From SZUA-521 sp041738285 (GTDB lineage Bacteria; Pseudomonadota; Gammaproteobacteria; Pseudomonadales; Azotimanducaceae): DNA of 64,000 nt. Below, piece after piece: positions 1-8,702 of this stretch (within the stretch, counting starts at the first letter, position 1; the number at the start of each line of letters is the position of its first letter). The notes below the pieces were generated by a model. It had not been told where the DNA came from. It ran no database searches and was given only the letters and a program-made list of their open reading frames with translations. The stretch covers positions 59,835-123,834 of the forward strand of contig JBGSQB010000065.1 of the NCBI GenBank assembly GCA_041738285.1, in the 5' to 3' direction. The position numbers and the translations under genes are program-made.

Positions 1-65
1 ATCTCACCCTTGCGTTCGTTCACAGCAATCGAATTCAGCAGTGCCAGATAGGTCGGTTCACTCAT
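1..65 (-). CDS. Unknown protein, N-terminal fragment (cut by window edge)
   Basis: An ATG at 65 (minus strand) opens a frame that runs off the window start and reads MSEPTYLALLNSIAVNERKGE. A GGGGGA Shine-Dalgarno-like stretch lies just upstream, around 72-78, which supports a real start. It lies 23 bases downstream of the amidohydrolase at 89-1279 on the same strand, so the two are probably co-transcribed. The fragment is too short to assign a family. Confidence 0.6.
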   Translation of the reverse strand, partial: MSEPTYLALLNSIAVNERKGE

Positions 66-88
66 GTTGTACTCCCCCAAGTTTCCTT

Positions 89-1279
89 TCAGTTGCGGCC
101 AACCGACGCCGCGGATGCGGCGCGCGAAGGCAGTTCATAGTTCAGTTGATAGATACGCTTGACGTTGCCACCAAGTACCTTTGCCCGCGTCTCGGGCGAG
201 AGCTTCGCCGCATAGCGCGTCAGGTCGTCGACCCACGTGTGCGGGTGGTCCGGGTGGGGATAGTCGGTCGCCCACATGAAATTGTCGGCGCCCACGGCGT
301 CGATGGTATGCGGCGCCACGGTCTCGTCCGGATCACCTGAGACGAAACACTGTCGGCGAAACAGCTCGCTGGCGGGCGTATGACGCCCCGACAGGTTGAG
401 CGACGCGCTGAATGCATCGAGTCGATCGAGCATCGCCCCGACCCATCCGGATCCGGCCTCGAGAATGCCGAGCGAGAGCCTTGGGAAGCGTTCGAGCGTG
501 CCGAGTGAAAAGAACGATATGAAGGCTTGCTGCACGATCGCGCGCAGCCAGATGGCTTCACCCCATGCGCGCCCGTGCGCGGGCCAGTCGAAGATGCCTT
601 CCGCGGCAGCATGCGGTGTGTAGGTTGGATGAATGGCCAGTGGCACATCGAGTTCGCTGCATTTGGCGAACAGCACATCGTGACGTGCGTCGCCATGAAT
701 GACTCGGCGATGGTTGAACGGATTCACCCACGCACCGCGACAACCGTCCTTCACGGCGCGATCGAGTTCTGCGGCGGAGCCCTCCGGATCGAGCAACGTG
801 AGTTGCGCGATGGGCACGAGACGGCCCTTGGAATTGCGACAGAAGTCCGCGATCCAGCGGTTGTAGGCACGCGCATAGGCGAGCGAAAGCTCGGGATCCT
901 GCAGTTCCACTTCCCACAGAAGTCCAATCGTCGGATACAGCAGCGCGCATTCGAGATTTTCGGCATCGAGCAGTTTCAGACGCTGCGCCGCATCGGCGGA
1001 ACCAAACGGCCGATTGTCCACGTAGCGCCGATCGGGCCGGGGCCGTAGGTCCTGCTCTCCCATCGCGCCCATGATGCCGAGCGCGCCTTTGTTGGCGCGC
1101 TTCGATGGCCGCTGGTCGATCTCCAGATACTCGAACCCCTCGTCATCGACCCGCACGCGCAACGCGCGCGGCCGATACTTCGCCTCCAGATAGGTCTCCC
1201 AGAGATCAGGTGGTTCGAGCACATGACCATCGGCATCGATCGTGCCAGGCACTTCGAACCGTTTGATTTCGTAGCTCAT
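89..1279 (-). CDS. Amidohydrolase-2 family metal-dependent hydrolase
   Basis: This 396-residue protein has the amidohydrolase_2 TIM-barrel layout. It has an N-terminal metal-site motif IDADGHVLEPPDLWETY, a central LAIHPTY histidine, a GILEAGSGWVGAMLDRLD segment, and a C-terminal FMWATDYPHPD carrying the catalytic-type aspartate. The family includes decarboxylases and hydrolases such as gamma-resorcylate or ACMS decarboxylase and many proteins from aromatic and terpenoid catabolic clusters. The exact substrate is not predictable. The ATG at 1279 is preceded by GGGGAGGA. It is transcribed away from the deacylase operon that starts near 1386, and the 1280-1385 gap should hold divergent promoters. 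A short unknown gene follows it. Confidence 0.85.
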   Translation of the reverse strand: MSYEIKRFEVPGTIDADGHVLEPPDLWETYLEAKYRPRALRVRVDDEGFEYLEIDQRPSKRANKGALGIMGAMGEQDLRPRPDRRYVDNRPFGSADAAQRLKLLDAENLECALLYPTIGLLWEVELQDPELSLAYARAYNRWIADFCRNSKGRLVPIAQLTLLDPEGSAAELDRAVKDGCRGAWVNPFNHRRVIHGDARHDVLFAKCSELDVPLAIHPTYTPHAAAEGIFDWPAHGRAWGEAIWLRAIVQQAFISFFSLGTLERFPRLSLGILEAGSGWVGAMLDRLDAFSASLNLSGRHTPASELFRRQCFVSGDPDETVAPHTIDAVGADNFMWATDYPHPDHPHTWVDDLTRYAAKLSPETRAKVLGGNVKRIYQLNYELPSRAASAASVGRN

Positions 1280-1385
1280 AGTCCTCCCCAGGGCGCTATT
1301 TCAGCTCACCGCCACGCTTACCGCTGTTTACCGACATTGACGGTGGCTCGATAGAACTTTATAACGCGTTAGAACTTTACGCATC

Positions 1386-1628
1386 ATGCCCGTCACGATG
1401 CAAGCCCGTCGGAACCGAGCCATCACCATGCAAGTCAGTCGTACACGCCAGTTCATGCATCCTCTGCCTGATGAAACCTTCGAGGCAATCGCGCACCGCG
1501 CCCTGCCGAAGGAGCCGCTCGAGGCCGCAGTGGAGAAGCTGAAGAGCTGGAATCTGCATATTTTCCTGCGCCGCCCGTCGGGCGTGCTGCTCGGTAGCGA
1601 CATCGTATTCACCGAAGACCCGGCTTGA
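1386..1628 (+). CDS. Small conserved-looking hypothetical protein (first of an overlapping pair)
   Basis: This encodes 80 residues from ATG 1386, or 66 from the in-frame ATG at 1428; neither start has a clear ribosome binding site. The core reads like a folded globular domain: LPDETFEAIAHRALPKEPLE, then LKSWNLHIFLRRPSGVLLG. There is no signal peptide or membrane segment. Its stop overlaps a TTG start of the next small ORF by three bases, and that ORF overlaps the deacylase, so all three are probably translationally coupled. I do not recognise the family. It may be a small partner or regulator of the deacylase. Confidence 0.55.
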   Translation: MPVTMQARRNRAITMQVSRTRQFMHPLPDETFEAIAHRALPKEPLEAAVEKLKSWNLHIFLRRPSGVLLGSDIVFTEDPA

Positions 1629-1855
1629 GCGCGCGCCCGGATGCGCTGATCGAACGCGCGGAGGTCGGCGGCGGCCACGACGGTCAGGCCGAACTCATCG
1701 TGACGTTACGCTTTGCGAGCGGCGGCAGAACGGCAGTCGTGCTCGACACCGAGGCCGGCATGCGACTCATGCGCAACTGTGGCGTTGATGATGCGGCGGC
1801 GCTCGCCGGCCACCCGTGGAACAAAATACTGGAGGACCCAACATGTTCGACCTGA
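1625..1855 (+). CDS. Small hypothetical protein coupled to the D-aminoacylase gene
   Basis: This 76-residue frame starts with TTG at 1625, overlapping the previous stop (TTGA). It ends 13 bases inside the deacylase gene. The sequence has an amphipathic beta-rich middle (AELIVTLRFASGGRTAVVLD) and a helical tail (LMRNCGVDDAAALAGHPWNKIL), with no signal or membrane segment. Overlaps on both sides argue for a genuine operon member rather than a chance frame. I do not recognise a family. It could be a small subunit or specificity factor. The chain of non-ATG starts and overlaps is the main support. Confidence 0.55.
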   Translation: MSARPDALIERAEVGGGHDGQAELIVTLRFASGGRTAVVLDTEAGMRLMRNCGVDDAAALAGHPWNKILEDPTCST

Positions 1856-3519
1856 TCATTCGAGGCGGAGACATCATCGACGGCACGGGACGCCCCCGTT
1901 GGCGCGGCGATGTCGGCATTCGCGATGGCCGCATCGCGGCAATTGGCCAGGTCAACGGCGAGGCCAGGCGCGTGATCGATGCGACCAACCGCATTGTCGC
2001 CCCAGGGTTCATCGACCCGCACACACACTTCGACGTGCAACTGCTGTGGGACGGGCAGGCCCGACCCGCGCTCGAACATGGCATCACCACGGTGGTGCCC
2101 GGCAATTGCTCGCTGTCACTGGCACCACTGAAGGCTGCCGATCGTCCACGGCTGGTCGGTATGTTCCAGCAGATCGAGGAACTGCCGCCGGCGGCATTCA
2201 CCGAAGCGTTCGTGTGGACGTGGGAGTCCTTCGCCGGCTATCGCGATGCGCTGGCAAAGACCGTGGCGATCAACGTGGCACCCTTGGTTGGCCACAGCGT
2301 GATCCGGTTGTGGGTCATGGGGGATGCCGCGCAACAGCGCGCCGCCAACGCTGACGAGATTGCAGCGATGCAGGATCTGTTGCGCGAATGCCTCGATGCC
2401 GGCGCCGTGGGCCTGTCGACGAGCTTCGTCGACGTGGACGAACATCTGCATCCAGTGCCCAGCCGATGGGCCGCGGCGGCCGAACTCGATGCGCTGGCCG
2501 CCGTGCTTGGCGAATACGGTCGCATGCTGCAGGTGGTGCCCGAGTTCTACGCCACCGACATCACGATCGCGCGAGTGGATCAACTCGCGGAACTGTCGCT
2601 CAAGTACGACATCCCCACCACGTTCTCACCTCTGTTCGACTCACGTGCAACGCCCGATAACGTGCCGCGTGTCATGGCGCGCGTGGATGAGCAGTTCGCC
2701 CGCGGCGCACGCGTGTGGCCACAGGTGCAAACACGCCCGATCGACATCAGCTTCAGTTTCGAGCATCCGAGCCTGTTCTTCGCCCGCTTTCCGACCTGGT
2801 ACCGCGTCATGCGCATGCCGCGAGCAGAGCGCCTCGCTGCGCTGCGCGATCCGGCAACGGCCGACAAACTCGTCGCCGAAACCGGTGCCGACGGCGGCCG
2901 CATGATGCTCGGTGGATTGACGATACGCGGCGGTGAAGGCGCACCGAAAGCGCTGGAAGGTCGCAAGCTCGGTGACATCGCCGACGAGCGCAATACGACG
3001 CCCGCGCGGGCATTGATCGACGTGTCACTCGAAGGCGATCTGAATGTGCCATTCCTCGCCGCGAGCCTCGGCCACGAAGCGAGCGATCGGGTCGGTCCGC
3101 TGCTCGCGCATCCCCATGTACACGTCGGCGCGAGCGATGGCGGCGCGCATATCCAATCGTTCGCAACGTATGGTGATACGAGCTATCTGCTCGGTCACTT
3201 CGTGCGCGATACGCAGCATCTCTCTCTCGAGGATGCCGTGCGCAAGATTACGCGCGATACCGCGCAGATCTGGGGCATCTCCGAACGCGGCACCATTGAA
3301 GAAGGCATGGCTGCGGATGTCGTCGTGTTCGACGCCGACCGCATCGACCGCGGCGGCGAACGCGCGGTGTTCGACATGCCGGGCGGCGGCATGCGTTACG
3401 TGCGCGAGTGCATCGGCATGGATGCCGTGGTGGTCAACGGTGCATTGGCCTACGCGAGCGGCGCCTACACGGACGCGCGCGTGGGTCAGGTGTGCGCGCT
3501 CACCGGAGTGCGCTCATGA
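1843..3519 (+). CDS. N-acyl-D-amino-acid deacylase family amidohydrolase
   Basis: This 558-residue protein belongs to the D-aminoacylase/dihydroorotase-like amidohydrolases, which remove N-acyl groups from D-amino acids or act on related cyclic amides. Features are MFDLIIRGGDIIDGTG at the N terminus, the metal-binding HxH in GFIDPHTHFDVQLLWDG, a VVPGNCSLSLAP segment with the family cysteine ligand, and the late catalytic aspartate in HVGASDGGAH. The C-terminal beta-sandwich contains GTIEEGMAADVVVFD. ATG 1843 has GGAGGA eight bases upstream and removes a nonspecific N-terminal extension. Its stop overlaps the next start (ATGA at 3516), so the downstream epoxide-hydrolase-like gene is translationally coupled. 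The true substrate is unknown, since many such proteins in catabolic clusters act on cyclic intermediates. Confidence 0.85.
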   Translation: MFDLIIRGGDIIDGTGRPRWRGDVGIRDGRIAAIGQVNGEARRVIDATNRIVAPGFIDPHTHFDVQLLWDGQARPALEHGITTVVPGNCSLSLAPLKAADRPRLVGMFQQIEELPPAAFTEAFVWTWESFAGYRDALAKTVAINVAPLVGHSVIRLWVMGDAAQQRAANADEIAAMQDLLRECLDAGAVGLSTSFVDVDEHLHPVPSRWAAAAELDALAAVLGEYGRMLQVVPEFYATDITIARVDQLAELSLKYDIPTTFSPLFDSRATPDNVPRVMARVDEQFARGARVWPQVQTRPIDISFSFEHPSLFFARFPTWYRVMRMPRAERLAALRDPATADKLVAETGADGGRMMLGGLTIRGGEGAPKALEGRKLGDIADERNTTPARALIDVSLEGDLNVPFLAASLGHEASDRVGPLLAHPHVHVGASDGGAHIQSFATYGDTSYLLGHFVRDTQHLSLEDAVRKITRDTAQIWGISERGTIEEGMAADVVVFDADRIDRGGERAVFDMPGGGMRYVRECIGMDAVVVNGALAYASGAYTDARVGQVCALTGVRS

Positions 3520-4484
3520 GCCAGATCACTCATCGGATCGTCGATGCGAACGGCATTCGGCTGCACGTTGCCGAGTGCGGCACGGGACCGACGGTGCTGC
3601 TGATCCATGGATTTCCGGAATCCTGGTATTCCTGGCGTTATCAATTGCCCGCACTCGCCAAGGCGGGCTATCGGGCGGTGGCCATGGACGTGCGCGGCTA
3701 CGGGCGTTCGTCGAAGCCCACGCGCGTCGAAGACTACCGAATGGTGAAGAACGTCGGCGACGTCGTGCATCTGGTCAGTGCTCTGAGCGACGAGCCCACT
3801 ACCGTCATCGGCCACGACTGGGGCGCACCGATTGCGTGGAACAGCGCGCTGTTACGTCCGGATCTGTTTCGCGGCGTAGCGGGATTGTCGGTGCCGTACG
3901 CGCCGCCTGCGGCGCCAACGGGACCCAAGCCCACCGTGCGGATGAAGGCGATGGCCGGCGAGAACGAATTCTACGTCGGCTACTTTCAGGAGCCCGGGCG
4001 CGCCGAGGCCGAAATCGAAGCCGATGTTCGCAAATGGTTGTTGGGCTTCTATTGGTGCGCATCGGGCGACGTCGTGAACGGGCCCAACATCGCGATCGTC
4101 GAGCGCGGCACCCAGCTCAAGGACAAGTTCCAGTATCCGACCACCATGCCTGCCTGGCTCACCGACACCGACTTGGACGTTTACACCAGAGAATTCGAGT
4201 ACTCCGGCTTCTTCGGACCGCTCAATCGCTACCGCAACGTCGATCGCGACTTCGATGATCTCGGTGCATTCGCCGATCGGCCGATCACCATTCCGTCGCT
4301 CTTCGTCGGCGGATCGAAGGATGGCCCGACCATCTGGGGCGCACCGGCGATCGCGCGTTTCAAGGAAACGCTGCCAAAGCTGCACGCATCGACCATCATC
4401 GATGGCGCCGGACATTGGATTCAGCAGGAGCGCGCCGAGGAAACCAACAAGCATCTGATCGACTTCCTGCGAGCGATTCACTGA
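3516..4484 (+). CDS. Alpha/beta hydrolase, soluble epoxide hydrolase-like
   Basis: This 322-residue alpha/beta-hydrolase has the epoxide hydrolase/haloalkane dehalogenase signature. The oxyanion loop is LLIHGFPESWYSW, the nucleophile elbow GHDWGAPIAWN carries aspartate as nucleophile, and GAGHWIQQE near the C terminus supplies the catalytic histidine. A long cap insertion between them contains many Tyr and Trp residues, as in epoxide hydrolases. It is cytosolic, with no signal peptide. The ATG overlaps the deacylase stop (ATGA), and the next flavoprotein gene starts one base after its stop, so the three genes are one transcription unit. Opening an epoxide made by an oxygenase is the likely role; esterase or dehalogenase activity is an alternative. 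Confidence 0.85.
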   Translation: MSQITHRIVDANGIRLHVAECGTGPTVLLIHGFPESWYSWRYQLPALAKAGYRAVAMDVRGYGRSSKPTRVEDYRMVKNVGDVVHLVSALSDEPTTVIGHDWGAPIAWNSALLRPDLFRGVAGLSVPYAPPAAPTGPKPTVRMKAMAGENEFYVGYFQEPGRAEAEIEADVRKWLLGFYWCASGDVVNGPNIAIVERGTQLKDKFQYPTTMPAWLTDTDLDVYTREFEYSGFFGPLNRYRNVDRDFDDLGAFADRPITIPSLFVGGSKDGPTIWGAPAIARFKETLPKLHASTIIDGAGHWIQQERAEETNKHLIDFLRAIH

Positions 4485-4485
4485 C

Positions 4486-5826
4486 ATGGGTAAACGACCC
4501 CAACTCGGTGAGCGCGCCGTCGTCGTCGGTGGCAGTCTCGCCGGTATGCTCGCCGCGCGCGCGCTTGCGCCGCACTTCCGCACCGTGCTCGTGATCGAAC
4601 GGGACGACATTCCGAGCACGCCCGGCCCACGCCGGATGACACCGCAATGCCACCACGTGCATCTGCTGCTCAAGGGCGGCGAGAACGCCATCGCAGCCAT
4701 GGTGCCGGGCTTTCGCGACGCGATCGAAGCCAATGGTTCGGTCACGCTGCGCGCCGGACTCGATATGGAAGTAGCGTCCGAACTCGGTGTCGCGCCGCGC
4801 TGGGATGCAAAGCTCGATCTGCACAGCCAGAGTCGCTGGTTTCTCGAACACACGCTGCGTGAGCAGGTGCTCGAAGCGACACCGAACATCACGTTGCAAA
4901 CGCGCGCCACGGTGCGCGGCCTCATATTGGATGCGAGCAAGCGTCAAGTCGCCGGGGTCGAAGTCGAGACGGCTGGCGACCGTGAAACCATCACGGCCGA
5001 CTTCGTGGTGGATGGCAGTGGTCGCGGCGAAGGCGGACTGCGCTGGCTGCAGGCTTTGGGTCTCGCTGTGCCAGCGGTGGACGAGATCAAAGTCGATTTC
5101 GGCTATGCGAGCGCGACACTCACGCTCGCCGACACGCCACGGGATTGGAAAGCGCTCGCGCTCGGCAACCTACCGCGCGTCGGTGCCCGCGGCGGTGTAT
5201 TGCTGCCGATCGAAGGTGGTCGCTACATCTGCTCGCTCGGTGGCCGCGCCGGTGACTATCCGCCCGACAATGAAGCGGCGTTTGTCGAATTTGCCGCGAG
5301 CCTGCCGCGACCTGCGCTGGCCGACGCGCTGCGCGCCGGTCGGTTCGAGTCCGGCGTCGAGCGCATCATTTATCCGGCCAACCGCTTTCGTCGCTACGAA
5401 GCGTTGAAGTCACTGGTCGGCCGGTTCGTCCCGATTGGAGACGCCCTGTGCAGCTTCAATCCGACTTACGGCCAGGGCATGTCATCGGCGGCGCTGCAGA
5501 GCCAGGCACTGGCGGAAACACTCAACTCGCGCGCTGAGGGTGAAACCATCGACGTCCTCGCGCCGCGCTATCTCACCCGCGCCGCGCAAGCCGCACGGAT
5601 GCCGTGGCGGCAGGCGAACTTCAACGACTTCCTCTACCCGACGACGGAAGGCGATCGCAGCATGTTCACCGAAGAAGAGACGCAGTACCGCATCGCGCTG
5701 CAGATGGCCGCGGGTCGGGATCACGAGCTGCGCAAGCTCACCAACGAGGTGGGCCAGCTCTTGATCCCCTTCGAGCGGTTGCTCGAGGACGATGTCCGGG
5801 CGCGGGTGAAGGCGACAGCGAAATAA
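4486..5826 (+). CDS. FAD-dependent monooxygenase-like flavoprotein
   Basis: This 446-residue flavoprotein has an N-terminal Rossmann motif (VVVGGSLAGMLAARAL), a mid-domain FVVDGSGRGEG and a later FVPIGDALCSFNPTYGQGMS that binds the FAD pyrophosphate. That arrangement is seen in group A hydroxylases, geranylgeranyl reductases and flavin halogenases. The halogenase WxWxIP motif is absent, so oxidoreductase or hydroxylase is the better call. It follows the epoxide hydrolase gene by one base. The last two codons and the stop (aaataa) lie in a degenerate copy of the GAAATA-GGGACAG repeat, so the native C terminus may have been altered by repeat insertion. Confidence 0.75.
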   Translation: MGKRPQLGERAVVVGGSLAGMLAARALAPHFRTVLVIERDDIPSTPGPRRMTPQCHHVHLLLKGGENAIAAMVPGFRDAIEANGSVTLRAGLDMEVASELGVAPRWDAKLDLHSQSRWFLEHTLREQVLEATPNITLQTRATVRGLILDASKRQVAGVEVETAGDRETITADFVVDGSGRGEGGLRWLQALGLAVPAVDEIKVDFGYASATLTLADTPRDWKALALGNLPRVGARGGVLLPIEGGRYICSLGGRAGDYPPDNEAAFVEFAASLPRPALADALRAGRFESGVERIIYPANRFRRYEALKSLVGRFVPIGDALCSFNPTYGQGMSSAALQSQALAETLNSRAEGETIDVLAPRYLTRAAQAARMPWRQANFNDFLYPTTEGDRSMFTEEETQYRIALQMAAGRDHELRKLTNEVGQLLIPFERLLEDDVRARVKATAK

Positions 5827-5942
5827 GGGACAGGAAATAGGGGACAGTTGACCTATTTCGATACGCCCGCGTTGGCGCACTGGGACCGACTTCGAAATAG
5901 GTCAACTGTCCCCTATTTCCCCTATGAGGGTAGCTGTCCCCT
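5820..5942. repeat. REP-like palindromic element, family A, copy 1
   Basis: A perfect 28-base inverted repeat has arms at 5833-5860 and 5893-5920, separated by 32 bases. Each arm is itself an imperfect palindrome, GAAATAGG-(10)-CCTATTTC, and carries GGGACAGTTGAC. A degenerate tandem copy of GAAATA-GGGACAG precedes it at 5820-5833, and an inverted CTGTCCCC lies at 5934-5941. It sits between two convergent genes and contributes stop codons to both. It could also terminate transcription. The organisation resembles REP/BIME elements mobilised by RAYT transposases, but no such transposase is in the window. Confidence 0.85.
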
Positions 5943-7073
5943 CCACTTCCTCAGCTCTTCGACAAACAACGCCGGCTGCTCGAACGCCGCGAAGTGGCCG
6001 CCCTTGTCGAGTTCGTTCCAGTAGACGATGTTCCGGTAGCGCTGCTGCGCCCAGGAGCGCGGTGTCGGCACGATCTCCTTGGGGAAGATGCTGCAGCCGG
6101 TGGGGATCTCGACGGGTGCGTCGCTGCCGCCGCCGAATGCCTTGCCGAAACTCTCCCAGTACAGGCGAGCCGATGAAGCGCCGGAGCCGGTGAGCCAGTA
6201 GATCATCACGTTGTCGAGCAGACGGTCGCGATCGATGGCGTTCTCCGGATTGCCGTTGCAGTCGGTCCAGGCCCAGAACTTCTCGAGAATCCAGGCGGCC
6301 TGGCCCACGGGTGAGTCGACCAATCCGTAACCCAATGTCTGCGGCCGCGTTGCCTGCTGTTTCGAGTAGCCAGAGTCCCAGTCCTGGTAGAACTTGGCGC
6401 CGTCCAGCGCTCGCTGCTCACGCGGCGTCGGTTTTGCCAATGACTCTTTCGTGGCGCGCGCATTCGGCATGTTGACGTGGATGGCGGCGCAATGACCGCG
6501 ATTCTGCGCACCGATCGCAGTGGTCACTGCCGAGCCCCAATCGCCGCCTTGAGCGACATAGCGTGAGTAGCCGAGTCGCAGCATCAGCGTATCCCACGCG
6601 GTTGCGATCTTGTCGATGCCCCACCCCGTCTGCGCCGGCTTTCCCGAAAACCCATATCCAGGCAGCGACGGACACACCACGTGAAATGCATCTTCGGCGC
6701 GGCCGCCATGCGCGGTCGGATCGGTGAGCGGCGCGATGACCTCCATGAACTCGACCGTCGATCCCGGCCAGCCGTGGGTCATGACAATCGGCAGTGCATC
6801 GGCGTGCCGGCTGCGCGCATGGATGAAGTGAATGTCGAGCCCATCGAGTTCGGTGACGAACTGTGGGAACGCGTTCAGGCGTTTCTCACGCGCACGCCAA
6901 TCGTACTTCTGCTGCCAGTGCGCAGTGATGGATTGCATGAATGACAGCGGCACGCCTTGAGTCCAGTCCGATGGTGTTTCCTCATCGGGCCATCGCGTGT
7001 GGCTCAGCCGCCGCGCGAGATCCGCGAGCGCCGAGTCATCGACGGCGATTTTAAACGATCGTATGTCCGACAT
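5922..7073 (-). CDS. Epoxide hydrolase, EHN-domain (microsomal/juvenile-hormone type)
   Basis: This 383-residue protein begins with the epoxide hydrolase N-terminal lid (FKIAVDDSALADLARRL, TRWPD, DWTQGVPLSFMQ), typical of the EHN family. The alpha/beta-hydrolase core follows: MTHGWPGS oxyanion loop, CPSLPGYGFSGKP, nucleophile elbow AQGGDWGSA with Asp as nucleophile, and KGGHFAAFEQP with the catalytic histidine. The family hydrolyses epoxides to vicinal diols. There is no membrane anchor, so it is probably cytosolic. The last codons (GQLPS, stop) read through a GGGGACAG copy of the adjacent repeat and the stop lies in the repeat region. It is convergent with the flavoprotein gene. Confidence 0.9.
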   Translation of the reverse strand: MSDIRSFKIAVDDSALADLARRLSHTRWPDEETPSDWTQGVPLSFMQSITAHWQQKYDWRAREKRLNAFPQFVTELDGLDIHFIHARSRHADALPIVMTHGWPGSTVEFMEVIAPLTDPTAHGGRAEDAFHVVCPSLPGYGFSGKPAQTGWGIDKIATAWDTLMLRLGYSRYVAQGGDWGSAVTTAIGAQNRGHCAAIHVNMPNARATKESLAKPTPREQRALDGAKFYQDWDSGYSKQQATRPQTLGYGLVDSPVGQAAWILEKFWAWTDCNGNPENAIDRDRLLDNVMIYWLTGSGASSARLYWESFGKAFGGGSDAPVEIPTGCSIFPKEIVPTPRSWAQQRYRNIVYWNELDKGGHFAAFEQPALFVEELRKWRGQLPS

Positions 7074-7186
7074 ATTCGATATCCGAAGGGGTTGCCGGCC
7101 AACCGTACGTAAAGTGGAAGCGCTTGCCTAGCATGATGCGCTTTGCCCATGCTATGCGCCGTCTTCTCACCCGCCCGAGATCGATC

Positions 7187-8686
7187 ATGACCCATCAGGA
7201 AGTGCTCAGCCGCAACGGCTTTTCCAAGTCCGGTTTGAGCAGCGGCCCACTGACCGTTGCCACACCCATCGACGGTGCGGTGCTGGCGCGAATCGCCATG
7301 CACACGCCGGCGGATGTCGATACCGCGATTGCGCGCGCACACACGGCCTTCCTTGACTGGCGGGCCGTGCCCGCACCGCGCCGCGGCGAACTCATCCGTT
7401 TGCTCGGCGAGGAACTGCGTACCTCGAAAGCGGACCTGGGCGCGCTGGTGTCGCTCGAGTGCGGCAAGATCCTTCAGGAAGGTCTCGGCGAAGTGCAGGA
7501 GATGATCGACATCTGCGACTTTGCCGTGGGCATTTCGCGACAGTTGTACGGCCTCACCATCGCTTCCGAGCGCCCCGGTCACACCATGCGCGAAACGTGG
7601 CACCCCGCGGGCGTCTGCGCCGTCATCTCGGCATTCAACTTCCCGGTTGCGGTGTGGTGCTGGAACGCAGCGCTCGCATTGGTCTGCGGCGACTCCGTGA
7701 TGTGGAAGCCTTCTGAGAAAACCCCGCTGACTGCACTTGCGACCCAGAAGATCTTCGAGCGGGCGCTGGCGCGTTTCGGCGACGCACCGGAACACCTGTC
7801 TCAAGTCATCATCGGCGATGCGGCGGTCGGCAAGGCGCTCATCGAAGATCATCGCGTCGCCATCGTGTCGGCGACCGGATCCACGCGCATGGGCCGCGCC
7901 GTCGCACCGATCGTGGCCGGACGATTCGGCAAGTGCATCTTGGAACTCGGCGGCAACAACGCCATGATCGTCGCCCCTTCCGCGGATCTCGAACTCGCCC
8001 TGCGCGCGATCGTGTTCTCCGCGGTCGGCACGGCTGGCCAGCGCTGCACCACGCTGCGGCGATTGTTCGTGCACGAATCCATTCACGACGCCTTGCTAAC
8101 ACGACTGAAGGCGACTTACGCCAAGCTCCCCGTCGGGGATCCGCTGGCTGACGGGACGCTGGTGGGCCCGCTCATCGATGAAGCGTCCTACGAAGGAATG
8201 CAGCGCGCACTGAAGAGCGCGGTGCAACAGGGTGGTGTCGTAACAGGGGGCGAGCGCGAGCTCACCGCCAAGTATCCCGCCGCTTTCTACGCGCGCCCCG
8301 CGATCGTTGCGATGCCAGGCCAGACCGACATCGTGCGCACCGAGACCTTCGCACCGATCCTCTATGTCATGAAGTATCAGACCCTGGAAGAGGCGGTGAA
8401 CCTGCACAACGACGTGCCCCAAGGCCTGTCATCGTGCATCTTCACGACCGATGTGCGCGAAGCGGAAACCTTCCTGTCTGCCACCGGCTCCGACTGCGGC
8501 ATCGCCAACGTCAACATCGGACCATCCGGTGCCGAAATCGGCGGCGCCTTCGGGGGCGAGAAGGAAACCGGCGGTGGCCGCGAATCCGGTTCCGATGCAT
8601 GGCGGGGCTACATGCGGCGACAGACGAACACCGTCAACTACTCGCGCGCGCTGCCGCTCGCACAGGGCATCAAGTTCGACATCTGA
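7187..8686 (+). CDS. amaB: Alpha-aminoadipic semialdehyde (piperideine-6-carboxylate) dehydrogenase
   Basis: This 499-residue NAD-dependent aldehyde dehydrogenase is of the ALDH7A1/antiquitin type. It has SAFNFPVAVWCWN in the cofactor domain, ATGSTRMGRAVAP, the catalytic glutamate in LELGGNNA, the catalytic cysteine in GTAGQRCTTLRRL, and the ALDH7 C-terminal GGAFGGEKETGGGRESGSD. It oxidises alpha-aminoadipate semialdehyde (in equilibrium with piperideine-6-carboxylate) to alpha-aminoadipate in lysine degradation. I chose ATG 7187 because the preceding in-frame residues from 7124 do not fit the family. The lysine/saccharopine dehydrogenase gene follows after 16 bases, which supports the pathway assignment. 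Confidence 0.9.
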   Translation: MTHQEVLSRNGFSKSGLSSGPLTVATPIDGAVLARIAMHTPADVDTAIARAHTAFLDWRAVPAPRRGELIRLLGEELRTSKADLGALVSLECGKILQEGLGEVQEMIDICDFAVGISRQLYGLTIASERPGHTMRETWHPAGVCAVISAFNFPVAVWCWNAALALVCGDSVMWKPSEKTPLTALATQKIFERALARFGDAPEHLSQVIIGDAAVGKALIEDHRVAIVSATGSTRMGRAVAPIVAGRFGKCILELGGNNAMIVAPSADLELALRAIVFSAVGTAGQRCTTLRRLFVHESIHDALLTRLKATYAKLPVGDPLADGTLVGPLIDEASYEGMQRALKSAVQQGGVVTGGERELTAKYPAAFYARPAIVAMPGQTDIVRTETFAPILYVMKYQTLEEAVNLHNDVPQGLSSCIFTTDVREAETFLSATGSDCGIANVNIGPSGAEIGGAFGGEKETGGGRESGSDAWRGYMRRQTNTVNYSRALPLAQGIKFDI

Positions 8687-8702
8687 AGTCACAGGAGTGG
8701 AT

